DNA of 64,000 nt, taken from NCBI RefSeq assembly GCF_021155775.2, contig NC_060237.1, positions 20,296,970-20,360,969 on the forward strand. Direction: 5' to 3'. This stretch comes from Neodiprion pinetum. Taxonomy: Eukaryota > Arthropoda > Insecta > Hymenoptera > Diprionidae. This document shows positions 50,401-62,987 of the stretch, piece after piece (the first letter of the stretch is position 1; every line of letters begins with the position of its first letter). A program made the position numbers and the translations under genes. The notes under the pieces are model-generated. The model searched no databases. It saw only the letters and a list, made by a program, of their open reading frames with translations, and was not told where the DNA came from.

Positions 50401-52229
50401 GGCATTTTTGGATCACTTATTGGATGCTTGTGCCCGCGAGAAGACTCCCCTTACTGACAACGAGTTGAGAGAAGAAGTGGACACTTTTCTATTCGCGGTA
50501 AATGCGATGAACAATTTGTTAGACTTTAATCTGTATGGCAGTTAAAACTGCATTCCAAGTACTTGAACTTTGAAACCGAATTCCGATGAAATGCAGAGTT
50601 ACGAAACATGAGGCTGAAGTCCGTAGCGTTAGCGCAACGATTTGTGTTCAGGAATTATATTTTTCGTCACTTCAAAATAGTCCGAAATTGAATAAGCCGT
50701 AACGCAACGGAAACTGCTCATGTTTTGAAAATCCAACTCTTCCAAAATCATTCTAACATTGCAAAGTAGGAAATATGTAAAACCACGGTAAGACTTTTCT
50801 AAGACGATATCTGACCTTTCGCGAGACGATTGCTACGTACCGATAATTATATTGTAAAACCCGAACCGGTATCTTAGTTTAGGAATGAAGTGAAAGAAAA
50901 ATTATAAGTATACTATTAAAACACGCAAAAAACTTGGGCACGACGAGAAACGCGCTACGCAGGTATAAATACGTTAGGTGAGCGGATAGTGGGAAAAAAT
51001 ATCGCAGCGCAGAACTTAAAAATAATTGTTAATCTTGTTCAGTGAAGTCGAGTATATTTATTATAAAAAATTGTGGACCCTGGAGGAAAAACTGAATAAA
51101 AAGATTTGGTAAGGAAACGGTAAACCGACGCCCAATAAAAGTTACGCAATTGGCACTTTAAAATCACAATAAAAGCATCGAACAAGTATCGTTTATGAAA
51201 GCCCAGATGAATGAAAAATACAAATATTCGTAACAGTTTTCTATTTAACACAATAATAATGGATTGAATTATTTCTAACTGCAGAAATACATTTACTGTC
51301 GTAATTTGTGCATGAGTCTGCAAAAAAATTTTTATGCTTACAATTAATAATACCTGAGAAGCATGGTTTGGTTCCCAAAACGGTTAACATGATATGCGCT
51401 CATAATAAAATGTATTCGTCTACAATCAGGCATATGTAACGATTAATTAGACGCTGTTTTACAACAATTCTTGAACGATCAAGCAATTCAATGATACTCT
51501 ATGTTTTTTTTTTTTTTTTTTATATACAAGGGGCATGATACAACAGCCGCAGCTATAAGTTGGGGTCTTTTCTGTATCGGCAATAATCCGGACGTCGAAA
51601 AGAAAATTCATCAGGAACAGTTGCGCGTCTTTGGGGATTCGGTAGAGCCGGCAACGCTAAACCAAATTAACGAACTTAAATACCTTGAAAGAGTGGTGAA
51701 GGAAACTATGAGGCTATTTCCTCCTGTACCGACGGTGGGACGAATTATGTCGGAAGAGATAAACATAGGTGGGTCTATGAAATATTTGCTGAAAAGTACT
51801 TTCCAAAAATTGGACATGTTGACAAAAAATACTCACTGCATACTACATGTAACGATTCATTTTTTCCTTTTCATCGAATCCTCGTGATCAGCTGGATATA
51901 AAATCCCCAGAGGTACCAACATCACTGTTCACATACACCACATTCATCGGGATCCGAAACATTGGACGAATCCCGAAAAATTCGACCCAGATAGATTTTT
52001 ACCGGAGAATTCTCAAGAACGACATCCGTACGCATATGTGCCTTTCAGTGCTGGGCCAAGGAATTGTATCGGACAAAGGTTTTCTTTGTTGGAACAAAAG
52101 ATCGTATTGACTACGGTATTGCGAAAATGGAGAATTAAGAGCGCTCTAAAATATGAAGAAGCCGAATGCTACATTGAATTAATTCTGAGGCCGCAAAATG
52201 GAATCAAGATTTACTTCACACCTAAATAA
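47500..52229 (+). CDS. Cytochrome P450, CYP4 family (gene 2, 10 exons, 507 aa)
   Basis: Tandem paralogue of the gene at 40,939. Exons: 47500-47671, 47894-48003, 48084-48174, 48407-48601, 49530-49599, 49832-49958, 50197-50266, 50385-50497, 51531-51768, 51892-52229. They join to 507 codons plus TAA, and every intron falls at the same place and phase as in gene 1. Only exon 1 (172 vs 175 nt) and exon 7 (70 vs 61 nt) differ in length. Motifs: membrane anchor (about 1-22), IPGP (36-39), I-helix AGHDTT (about 316-321), ETMR (374-377), FDPDRF, and heme loop FSAGPRNCIG (447-456) with Cys 454. The donor of intron 9 is GTGGGT rather than GTGAG. Introns 4 and 8 are about 0.9-1 kb. A catalytically complete ER mono-oxygenase; substrate unknown. 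Confidence 0.93.
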
Positions 52230-52382
52230 GACAGAAGAATACGAAAGAGAAGAAACAATAGCGTTACAGCCACTGACTCGAGGTTGATTTTTTTCAACAA
52301 ACGAGCCCTTGTGTTATTCTAATAATGATTTACTGAGAGATTATATAACATAATCGAGGTAATGTTCAAAATCAAAAACAAA

Positions 52383-52388
52383 AATAAA
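52383..52388 (+). terminator. Poly(A) signal of CYP4-like gene 2
   Basis: AATAAA about 154 nt after the TAA stop, in an A-rich setting with a second overlapping AATAAA. Confidence 0.5.
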
Positions 52389-52896
52389 TAAAAAATACAG
52401 TAGTGTTACACATATAAACGATATGTTTGCTTACATCCACAGCTGTAAAAATCGTGACAGTATATTATAATCAATTTTAGTTTTATTGAATCGTTTAATG
52501 GATTAGGCAATTAAATACCACTAATTGTTAGTTGCGCGTGAAAAATGAGAGTTGGGTTCTATATGTTTCTTTATTCGATTGAGAAAGCACAAGATTTTCT
52601 ATTACGTACACCACATGACGATATTAAAACTCAAAGAGTAAGTTCAATCGATCTTCGTTACAACACGAGAGCAGCAAGTAGCGAAGAAATAAGTAGAGAA
52701 AAACGAAAAACAGCAAAGGGAGCACAGCAAGCAGGTTATACAGAGAAGTTAATTCGTTTATAACAAATCCCAAAAGTACTAAAGGGTAGTAGCATGCAGA
52801 CTTTTAAAAATGACACGAAGAAATGGTTTCGTGACCAGGATAGGAATTTCTATCATGAATTAGAACACTGAAAACACAATGAAACATTCTTCATCC
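52389..52896. other. Downstream of P450 gene 2; no gene seen
   Basis: AT-rich. A 72-codon frame at 52,545-52,763 has no recognisable domain. Confidence 0.4.
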
Positions 52897-52898
52897 TA

Positions 52899-53042
52899 AC
52901 GCCCTTACCGACAAACTTGACCAACTTGAGTGTAAATTCGCACCCCTATCTCATAGATAATGCTATAATCTCCGATAAAAAAAAAAAAATAAGTTGCGGG
53001 TGCGAATTTACACCCAAATCGAGGGTTTTTTCCGTGAGGGCG
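52899..53042. mobile_element. MITE-like element with TA target duplication
   Basis: 144 bp flanked by TA at 52,897-52,898 and 53,043-53,044. The ends are imperfect inverted repeats: ACGCCCTTACCGACAAA at the left and the reverse complement of TTTTTCCGTGAGGGCG at the right. The inner parts of the arms share a perfect 15-bp TGTAAATTCGCACCC. The loop holds an A13 run. No coding capacity, consistent with a non-autonomous Tc1/mariner-type element. Confidence 0.65.
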
Positions 53043-53044
53043 TA

Positions 53045-56000
53045 CTTGGTACAAGCACATCATCGACACCACGATATACGGTAACGGACTTCAGCCAGCA
53101 TTTACAACACACATTAGTCAACTTACGACCCCCCTTACCTTGACACGCGCGTGAGCTTAAAAAGGGAAAACCGAACAAAATGGAATGCTTCCAAGAATGG
53201 ACATGGAATCGAACGAAAGCACAATTAATTCATAAATTTTAACGTTAATGTCAAGAAGGATTCGTTCAAATTTGAATTCCATACTTGATTCGGATCATAG
53301 CGCGATACAATCAATCAAATAAGCAAATATGTAATTATTCGCTAACATAACTGTATTCAACTATAAAATATTCATTCGTCGTGTAAATTTTCTATTCGAA
53401 AATTGAAATCATGATATTCTGTAGACTTTCGCGGTAGATCGCATCTAATCTATATAACAATTGGGTACGTAGTAGGTGAGCTATAATAATGTCAATTTTG
53501 TCTATCTACGTTTTTAATCGTTACGGACTTGTAGAAAAGTCTCGATATCATTGAGTGTACATTTAAAAACTGAACTTATGCATAAAAAAACTAATTTACC
53601 TTTGACCGTTGTTAAGTGAGGAAAAATTCACAAACAATTTTCTATGAAAAATCTTAATAGTATCTCAGTAAGCTCGTAATTTGCTGCGAATTAATCGCAG
53701 CACATTCAAGGTGATATGTTGGAGATCAACTGTGACGAATCAGTAAAATGGCTTTCAATCAATTATTTATATTCAACGTTGAATTATAGGAATTTACTTC
53801 AGTTACAAAGAGGTGACCGAAAATGATGTATTTAGCTCGTCAATACTCAGTGCAGGTCAAATATAACTAGAATATTATTATTCGTCCATACAAGTCTTTT
53901 CTATTTTTCCCAATTCCGAAAACCTCCTCAACCTATATGATACGGAGAGGAAGATTGTCATTTTTTTTTACTCGCTTCAAAATGTTCGATGTTTTTTCTT
54001 CTTTTTCTTACCGTTGTGCACTAGGATTAATTCAGTAACGTGCTCGATATGCATCAATCAACAAAAAGTATCTAATGATAATTTAGAAGAAAAAAAATAA
54101 ATAAATAAATAATACATCATTTTTTTATAATTCTGCTGTACCGTACGTTTTGATGAAAAAACCTCTCTTAAAAAGTCATTTGAGAAAAACTGAGATGGAT
54201 TTATAAACGAAAGAGACGAATCTAAAACAATGATACTGATTATCTGGCAGATGGGTCATGTGTATTTATGTACATAAAGGCTTTCACAAAGCTGAGTTTT
54301 GTTTCCTAATCAAAACCTTCGCTCAAATAATTAAAAACTAAGTCGTTAAATAATTAATACGCGTTAAAAATTAAAAGCAATCACAGCTTACGTATATATA
54401 ATATAAATCTAAGAGTATGAAGAAAGATTGTTGAATACCAGGGTAAAAATGGTCTATAACTGTACCACGAACAATTTTATAATATACCCTCGTTTACCAG
54501 AGAGCGACATTACATGAATTATTTCGGCTGGCTAATGTGCAGTATAATTTTATTAGTAAATTATACTTTGTCGAGTATCTGGCTAAAAAATTTGAATGAA
54601 AATTATACTTAATATAGATTGTAAAGGTGTTGTAAAAATTTTCATGATAATTTGTTCTAGATTTATTTTGGTAATCATCACTCATTCCTTATTATACTCT
54701 TAGTTGTAATCATAATAATTCATGGTAATGTTACTAAAACAATTTAATTATTATATACATAAATTTCAATAATTATATAATAGGTTCAAGATGAATGAAT
54801 ATGCCAGTTGCGACCATTCTTCTCATAGTTAAATCATGCCCCGTTACTTCAAGGGCATTGAAACACAATAATCGTACACGGATTATATTTAATATAACAA
54901 CCAATCCAACTTGGAAGTTTGTTTACCTTCTTTGTTATCATCATTATCTCTATCTTGTTTTTCTTTTTGCTTCGTGGATGAATCATTGATTTGTTGTGAA
55001 TAATAAATCGATTCTCAACTGTATAAAAAACTATCCTGATCGCCAGATAATCTGGTTGATTTATTAGGTAGTATTGATAATTGGAAATAGTAAGTTATAT
55101 GTATAAATATTTACGACTTTTTAATACCTACGTCGCTCTTAATACGAAAACAGAAACTTGTAACAAATGAAGAATATTCAAAAATAGCAAAAATAGAATG
55201 CAAGAAGGTAAATTCGCAAAAATTTACAAAATTGAATTGATGGTTGCATTAAATTCAAACATGACATTAGTATGCTCTGGAAAAACATCTTAAGATGCAA
55301 ATATAGATACTTTGCATCTAACCAAATCCCTATTCATATAAATAACTTCATATTCCTTATTCTTCACTGAATAGCTTATCTAGCTTAGTAAAGAGTGTAC
55401 ACTTTTCATGAGTTACGTAGTATCATGTAATGTTCAATTGTTCATTGCGACAATAGTTAATAATAAAAATAATAATAATAACTAACAGCTCGTTAATAAT
55501 CGATAACTATAACTTGAAGTTAATACACTTTGTTTTCAATTTTTCTCATGTTTTCCACCATTTTAAATATTTACAATTAACACACGTGCGCTCTTCATTG
55601 TCGGCACATTTTATTACAATTATTACAGTGTTGAACTTTCGTCAAAAAATGTACACATTCTCACAACTTGGTTTTCGTTTATTCTCTGGTTTTGTTATTA
55701 TCGTAACAAAAGTTACAGTAGCAAAATGATCTAGAGGCCTTTGATTTTTACCGGTAAATTTTTTTGTTTTTTTTTTGCTGAATGCCTTAGAAGGGTGTAA
55801 TAAAATTCAAGCAGAATTAATCAACAGGTAGGATGCTCCGTAACATGAATAGCTAGCGAAATCAACCAATCTTATCAGTGAAAATCAAACGCCTCCAGGT
55901 ATTGCTAGCACTTCTATGTTTTCGACGATGATTTGTGAACATCTTTTTTTCTAACTTTAGTGATTTATATTTTCCGTACGTGATGATTTGACCTGAGCTG

Positions 56001-59000
56001 CCATTTTCTTAATAGTGATTCTGCTTGCTCTGTCTTATGCATTGAGATATGCGCGGGAATATCGAGACTAATAAATTGAATTAATTAGCGTAATTCACGT
56101 AGACAAGATCAAGTAATAGAATATATCATAAATAATTATATTATATAATGAAATATTCATAACTAATAGAACGGTAGTATTTCCCGTGTCTGAGGAAAAT
56201 TCAGTTTCATTCAAGTATGCCTCAATTCAAGTTTCAAAATAAAGTTTATCATTGTTACATTCGTATACAAGCTAATTTCATTCGATGTAGATGTTGAATC
56301 TCAATTGCATGAGACGCAACAAACAACCATTTCCAGTACAAACAAAAGCCATTAGCTACACCTGTATGTTAACCTGGACCTTATTCTGAAACTTTTTTGC
56401 AAATGGGTATACTTTCGTAGAAGCGAGCCACAAGGAAAGCGATCTCAGTGCAAGTTCTTTTGTCAGCGCATCTCAATCCCAGCATTGACTATTTAATTTA
56501 AGTAATAATGACTGAACGTTATTTTACAACTTTATTGAAATTTATACGTAGAACTGAATTCTTTTAATACTGCTGATCAAGTGAAAGTTTCTCAAAAGAA
56601 AGAGTATTTATAATAAATGCTTGCAATTTTTTTTCCCTATACACGTGTTGAAATGATGAATGATTTTCATGTTTCCGTTTTCATTATTATTATTATTTTC
56701 GATAAGTTGCTAAACTATAAAACAATTATTTCAATGAAATTTTAACAATAATCAAGATAATACGGAAAGAAATTCTACATTGAAATCACAACCATTCCCG
56801 ACCTGCAGTGACTTGGCATAGTACTATAAGTTTGCGTTAAACACCAAAATATATCGCTACCTACACGCAAAGCTAGCATAATTAAAATTACTGGACCATT
56901 TACCTACAGCATCAAGTTTAATAAAAAGAACCGTTCAAATTTCTTACTGCCTATTTTAAACCGTGGCTTCCTAAACATAAAAAAAAAGATCCTGCAGTGA
57001 TCATCTTATGTTACACTACTGCCGATATAAGAATCGGTCAGTCACATCACTTATCGGCACATTCCTTATACGAAACTTACTTAAGGCTTCATTTGTTTAG
57101 TTTTTTTTTTTTTTTTTTTTTTCTTCAGGTAATGTAGAAAATACCGTCTCATATCAATTATTCGGGCGATAAAGTAATATTCACTGCATCTTTGTCAAAA
57201 CCAAAAACGTATTTTGTTGAGTGAGAATATTATTTGAATACACTGAGATAAGATTGCCTTCTTTATCTAATATTAAGACGGTAGACTACAATTTGGTAGT
57301 AATAGAGATAACTGTTGTCATCAAAACTGCCACACTTACTACGTAGACTTGTTAGATTTCAATTTTTTTACAGACAATGTGTGTCTCTGTTATCTAAGAG
57401 GAATTTAAATAGATAATTTAACGAGAATGATAACTGTACCGAATTACCAATCATGATATTTCCGAATAACTTCTATCAACAGATACAAAACTGAACTATA
57501 AGATGTTTGCTTCATTTTCTTATTTATTTCTCTAACGATTGAGAAATTTGTGAGATATTGGTGTAGGTAACAGATTTCTGATTCCTGACTTGATCACCGG
57601 GAAATAACTTTTTCAGATCCACTCTAATGGACCTTCTGCCACTTGCTAACACAGGATAAAAGAACGGCAGGGTGTTGCAAGTTCTTTATTAATAATCAAG
57701 ACACGGGTAAGTAAGTGGTTATTTTTGGTGAATAACACCGATAAATGATTACTAAGTGATTGATTTAATTAATTACTCTTTTTTTTCTACTTTTTTGCTT
57801 TTCATTTTTTTGTTGTTTTGTAAGAAAACGTTTTCCCGTATTATATTTCTACACTGGAAATATTGTATTAGTTAAAGTGCTGGATATGAATTATTATTTT
57901 GTCGTGAATTAATGTGATCAGGCACTTAACTCACTGATGGCAAATATATTAGTCATCTTATTGGTATAATGGAATGAGTAATTTGCTTGTTGTGGCACAA
58001 CTTATGATGAATTATTTTAGTGACAAAAATTGAGCACAGATATTCATCAGCAATGTTATTAGTATTTTTCTTTTTTTTTCTTTTTCTTTTTTCTTGGACA
58101 AATCAACGTTGGGCATCGACAAAGCACTTTGATATTAATCTTTTGTTCTAAGTTACATATATCTGTATACATGTATGTATATGTATATGTAGACAAGTTA
58201 TTTATACATGTAAAATTTGGTCACTCGGTCAATTTACTCCTATCGCTAAGGATCTAGATGTTCTTTTATCCATATAAATTGATTGGTATTAACTAAATGA
58301 TGCTATATAAATGTCAATACCAATAATTTCAGGTTTAGCATTTCAAACAGTGATTTTACTTTTTACACCGCTGGAACATTAAAATTGACGTCTTTCAGGT
58401 ATCTAACTAAAACCTGAATCATTACCTAAATCATTTTCAGGTTATATGTACATATAAGTCAGTTTCTTCCGCCAATGCAATTTGTTACAGCAACTTGTTA
58501 AAAAAAATGACATGACAATAGAGCACGGATGTTACCTATTTCAATGATAATTACTTTTCAATGCGTATCAAACTTAATCGAGACCTTGCTGGTTTTTGAA
58601 TTCAATACCTCATTTTTGTAAACATAAAAATTTAAGATAATGATAAAACAACAAACGAAAGACTAGAGTATACTCCGAATTTAGCAATGGTAACGGATTT
58701 ACTTCACGAGGACAATTTTATTACGTCAAATAGTTGTAGATTACATTCTGAAACGGTTCTGCTACATAAATTGAAATTAGTTATAATTAGAAAAACAAAA
58801 ACGAAAAAAACTCAGCGTAAGGCAAGTCATATCAGAAGTTATTGGCAGTTTTAGAACTCTTCAAATGATCGGTGTTAGCTAGACGTTGCCAAACTTGATC
58901 TGCAAAAGCGACGGAGAAGTTCCTATATGCATACATTGCTAGCTTTAAAACCAAAGCTACGTATTTCTTACATTTGTTAATCAGCCACATTTCAAATGTC

Positions 59001-60255
59001 AATAGAGTTAAGTATCTGAGCACGTTAAAACCAGATTTCATGGTGGTCAGTCCTTCAATGATGTTTTTTGTAATGACACATTTGTCAGCTGAATAGATTA
59101 GTTGGACCTTGAGACAATTAAATGTACAGTGAAGCTCATTGTTTCCTAATATAATTTGATGATTATTATTCAGATGAAAAATACTTTCTTGATATTCATA
59201 TTCTACATTTCGATCAAACGTGACAATTTTTGGAAACTTTCTTAATCTTTATTTTTCTTGTTCCTAAGAGTATAGAGGAAAAGTGCTGGATATTTATATT
59301 ATAAAGAGTTCAATTTTGAAAGCGCACCATTAACCATCAGTTGTGTAAATCAATTCTTCTTCCCAATTATCAAAACACTCTCAACACAGATTTCATTTAG
59401 CTTTAAAAAATGGGAAAAAAAAAACAAAACAAATTCAACTCACTTCATTTCGTTTCTCTTCATTTAGCTCATTCTTTGGCATAGCTGAAGCATTCAAGCT
59501 CGTAATGGCGATGGTGATCAACTTTATTCATCACTCAATCGAAATTTATCAGCTTGTGTATCAGATAATACAAATTTTCTATCCGATGTGAAAAAGTGGG
59601 CTACGTCACGATTTATTTTTAAATATGATCCGGTCAGGGATCCATAGGATTGACTACAATAATTTCATAATGATTATTTTGTATTAGATTAACCCAGCAC
59701 TTTTAAATCTATTGGACTCTTAATAATTAGTTACTTGAGTTTTTTTCACTACGATAATGAAATTTCAATTACTCGAATTCGTATTTTGCCAATGCAAATA
59801 TTTGATAATAAAAACTAAGGCCGGCTTAGCATGAAATGCTTCAAATCCAGTTTCAACAACCTTACAGATTGTTCGGGAATCGATATACTAACATAAAACC
59901 TACGGCAAAAACTGGACAGCCAGTTGTTTGGTGATAACATAGCGGCGAGAGAAAGAGTTATTTAAGCATTTCATTTCAAACAGAATTCATATGTATATGC
60001 TACAAATAGATCGATAGACAACCTACATTGACATAGCAAGAAGTTTTTTTAGCGCTTTTCAAGCTTCGGCGTTAGAAGTAGCTGTTGCCTTACAGTATGT
60101 TCAAATATTCTGTCCAATACCTGCAGTACTTGAACCTCATATAAAAAAGAGAAAGGTGTGTAGTAAAAAATAACAATCGTGTCCCTGTATTTTATCGTAA
60201 TGAATTACTAAAGCACGACAAAAACAGGACGTATTACTAGGATGATGTATAATAT
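53045..60255. other. Long AT-rich stretch, no gene recognised
   Basis: About 7 kb of AT-rich sequence with homopolymers, including T22 at 57,101-57,122. One minus-strand frame at 58,832-59,041 (68 aa from an ATG) reads more like protein than its neighbours, but it has no known motif. If the minus-strand exon at 62,881 is real, this could be intronic. Confidence 0.4.
57101..57122. repeat. Poly(T) tract
   Basis: An uninterrupted run of T, about 22 nt, preceding CTTCAGG. Confidence 0.8.
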
Positions 60256-60304
60256 AGGTATATGTATGTATGTATGTATGTATGTGTGTACGTACGTACG
60301 TACG

Positions 60305-60346
<42 letters not shown>

Positions 60347-60350
60347 TATA
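60256..60350. repeat. Compound microsatellite (TATG)n-(TACG)n-(TA)n-(CA)n
   Basis: Four adjoining simple repeats. The ACGT and TA parts are self-complementary and could extrude as a hairpin. Confidence 0.85.
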
Positions 60351-60625
60351 ATGATTATCTAATTCTAATGATAACAGTAATAAAATAAAAAGTCACAGAC
60401 ACAGGTAGCTTGAATAGTTTCATTTTTACCCTATGTTCAAACATTAGTCGCTACCATGCCAGCTGTTGATTCAAAATTAAACGATAATTTAGGAAAGATT
60501 TCAAAACGTATTAGTATAACGTCTCCCGATCCAATATTCCAGATTCAGTATGATACATCAACTCTGAAAAATAATGACGAATGATGCTTGACTACATCAG
60601 TCAACGGTAATGTTAATAATTGTAA

Positions 60626-60683
60626 TGGTGATGATGATAATAATAATGATGATGATGATAATGATAATAATGATGATGACGAC

Positions 60684-60726
<43 letters not shown>

Positions 60727-60728
60727 GT
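60626..60728. repeat. (GAT)n/(AAT)n microsatellite
   Basis: Trinucleotide tract producing poly-Asp/Asn on one strand and poly-Leu/Ser or poly-Tyr/His on the other. The flanking 60,740-60,990 is GC-richer than the region and could hold an exon, but no frame is convincing. Confidence 0.8.
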
Positions 60729-61006
60729 AATAATCGCTTAGTTTTACGAAGGAGGTGGCGTAGGTGTAGGCGTAGTGGTTGTAGTTGTGTGAAGTATGGA
60801 GTCCCGAGATGCGGAGCAGCGCCAATCTGGTCGTAGTAGTGTAACAATTTCGCGCTGACCCCCACTCGTTCCGTTTCCCCCAACACTAACCCCTGCGCAC
60901 TGAACAGTCCCCCCAAGCCCAACAGCCATAGACAGTCATTTCTGTCGAGCACTCTTCTTCTTCTTTCGTTTGAAGAAGCAACAGCATCTGGAAATGAAGC
61001 AAACAC

Positions 61007-62880
61007 TAATAGGACTTAGAATCGCATCTCTCTGTTTAATTTCGTCGACACCGACATGCAACACCCTAAGAGTGTAAGTGTAACGGATCCAAAACCTATG
61101 AAAACTTGTTTTGTACAATCTGTCGTGTATGAGATAGTAATTGTTAATTTTACCAAGAGGAAATAATAGAGAACAACAACACTACGTCGATGCGATTAAT
61201 TATGTATTTTTCGACAAGTCTAATGTGAGAATGAATATTACGTGGAGATATCCAATTTCAAGACTCTGCACAAAGAGCGCTATTTTAAAAATTTCACGAC
61301 ATTATATAGTAATAATTTTAGGAACATATGATACAATATACAGTTAAAAAGTACAAAGATCAAGTGTTATGCTGCAAAACCGTAAAGTTTTCAATTTCTC
61401 ACGACAATCATTGTCACTTAAAATAGGGGAGAGAAATGAAGTTTATAAGTACTTTTAATCTTTTCACTTCGAACCATATGAAATTTTTAGATCAAGCTTC
61501 TTTGTTATTGCCTTAGATTGGATACTTCTTCAAAAGTAGATAGCAATCAATCAATAAATATGTAATTGGTGTTTTTTATACTGATTGTTAAGGAACAGGT
61601 ATAAATCAACACCCATAAAAATCAATATTGATAAAATTTGCAAGGTCATATATTTTAAATGGAGAAATAAATAAATCGAGACACATTAATAACATTGTCA
61701 ATTTACTATGAGAAATTAGTTTTGTGATAAAAATAAAAGTATTAATTTTTTTTCTCACAGTCAGACTGAGAAATGCCAAGTACATGAAATGTTTGAAAAT
61801 TGATCAACCTTGTTGACACATGAAACTAAACGAAAAAAAGATTTTCTCAGAAATTATTTGAAGTAAGTTACATATACATTATAGAAATTAACAAATAAAT
61901 GATATTTAATCAATATTATTAGAGATAGTAATCACCACTCATCCGTCATTACAGAGGGAACTGGGTTTTTGGGTTATTTTTGCTTTTTTGTTGGGTGGCA
62001 AGAGGTGAGGTACTTTGAAGGGAAGTGGGAATCCACACTGGGGACAAAGTGTTCGTTTCAATTTCCAACAGGGATTCGTCCTGGAAAAGTAACATATAAA
62101 AACCATAAACCACCCGAAACACCATTATGTACACACTATAGAGAGGTAACACATAGTTAATCTGTTTTGATTTTCATACCAAACGTTGTACACAAAAGCT
62201 TTCGTCGTAAAGAGAGTAAAAGGATGAAATTTCACACAAAAAATTATGTTGGTACAGAGGAAGAATTTTTGACTGTGAATTAAGTAGGTTGTTCAGTTGA
62301 AAATCAGTACTTTCTTTGATAATTCATTACAAGATGATCGCGCATCGAGTGTTTATCAAATTATTACATTAGTAAACTACGATATTTTCCCTAGTAATGT
62401 GAAATACACAAGTAAAAATAAAGGTCTTGTTCGTAATCTTAGCCTATTTTTTTGTTATATGCATTATTAAGGGAAATACCGTAGTTTACAAATGTAATAA
62501 TTTGATAAAAACTTGACATGCTACTATCTCATAATAAAATGATCAAACTAGTATTGAGTTTTAATTGTACAAGCTCTTTAATTGGTGTAAAGCTACATTT
62601 TCATGTTTCGTCGCCATATAAATCATGCTTGTGTTTTCATTGAAGTTGCTATCAAAGCTCATGCAATTTGAGTATCAACATCTAGTCACAAGTCTGCGAA
62701 ATGCATATCTTAGAAGATCATCTCAATTTTCTTCAATAAAGATTGATTTTGTGTTAATACCTGGTTCAGAAAGAGATACCAGATGCAAACAACTATTAAA
62801 TACTTTGTATGATTATGACACATGCGCGGACCTGTGACTAATCAAAGTTTCAAAAATTTTTAGTAAAAAATCATACTAAC
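61007..62880. other. AT-rich, no gene recognised
   Basis: About 1.9 kb probably downstream (intron side) of the minus-strand exon at 62,881. Frames at 61,949-62,160 are open on both strands and lack coding character. Confidence 0.4.
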
Positions 62881-62987
62881 TTGGTCTCATCCACCATTTC
62901 GACTTCCTGAGGTGCTGTAATTGGGGTGTTTGAATGTCCAGCAGTTGGGTCATCATTTGCTAGTTCTCCGTTCGTTGAAGATACAAC
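62881..62987 (-). CDS. Internal exon of an unidentified minus-strand gene
   Basis: On the minus strand a 107-nt block follows an acceptor (CAATCTATCAG) and ends in CCAA before a GTTAGTATGA donor. Only one of three frames is open, and it gives a soluble, acidic, Thr/Asn/Pro-rich peptide of 35 residues including NGELANDDPTAGHSN and PQEVEMVDET, clearly protein-like. It leaves 2 nt of phase. No domain or family is recognised. It may be a disordered linker exon of a large gene whose neighbouring exons lie outside the window or in the AT-rich region to the left. Confidence 0.5.

Noticed and set aside
60545..61006. A 153-codon minus-strand frame with a long Leu/Ser run
   Set aside because: The run is the translation of the (GAT)n/(AAT)n microsatellite. 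The flanking part is somewhat GC-rich, but no frame has clear protein character.
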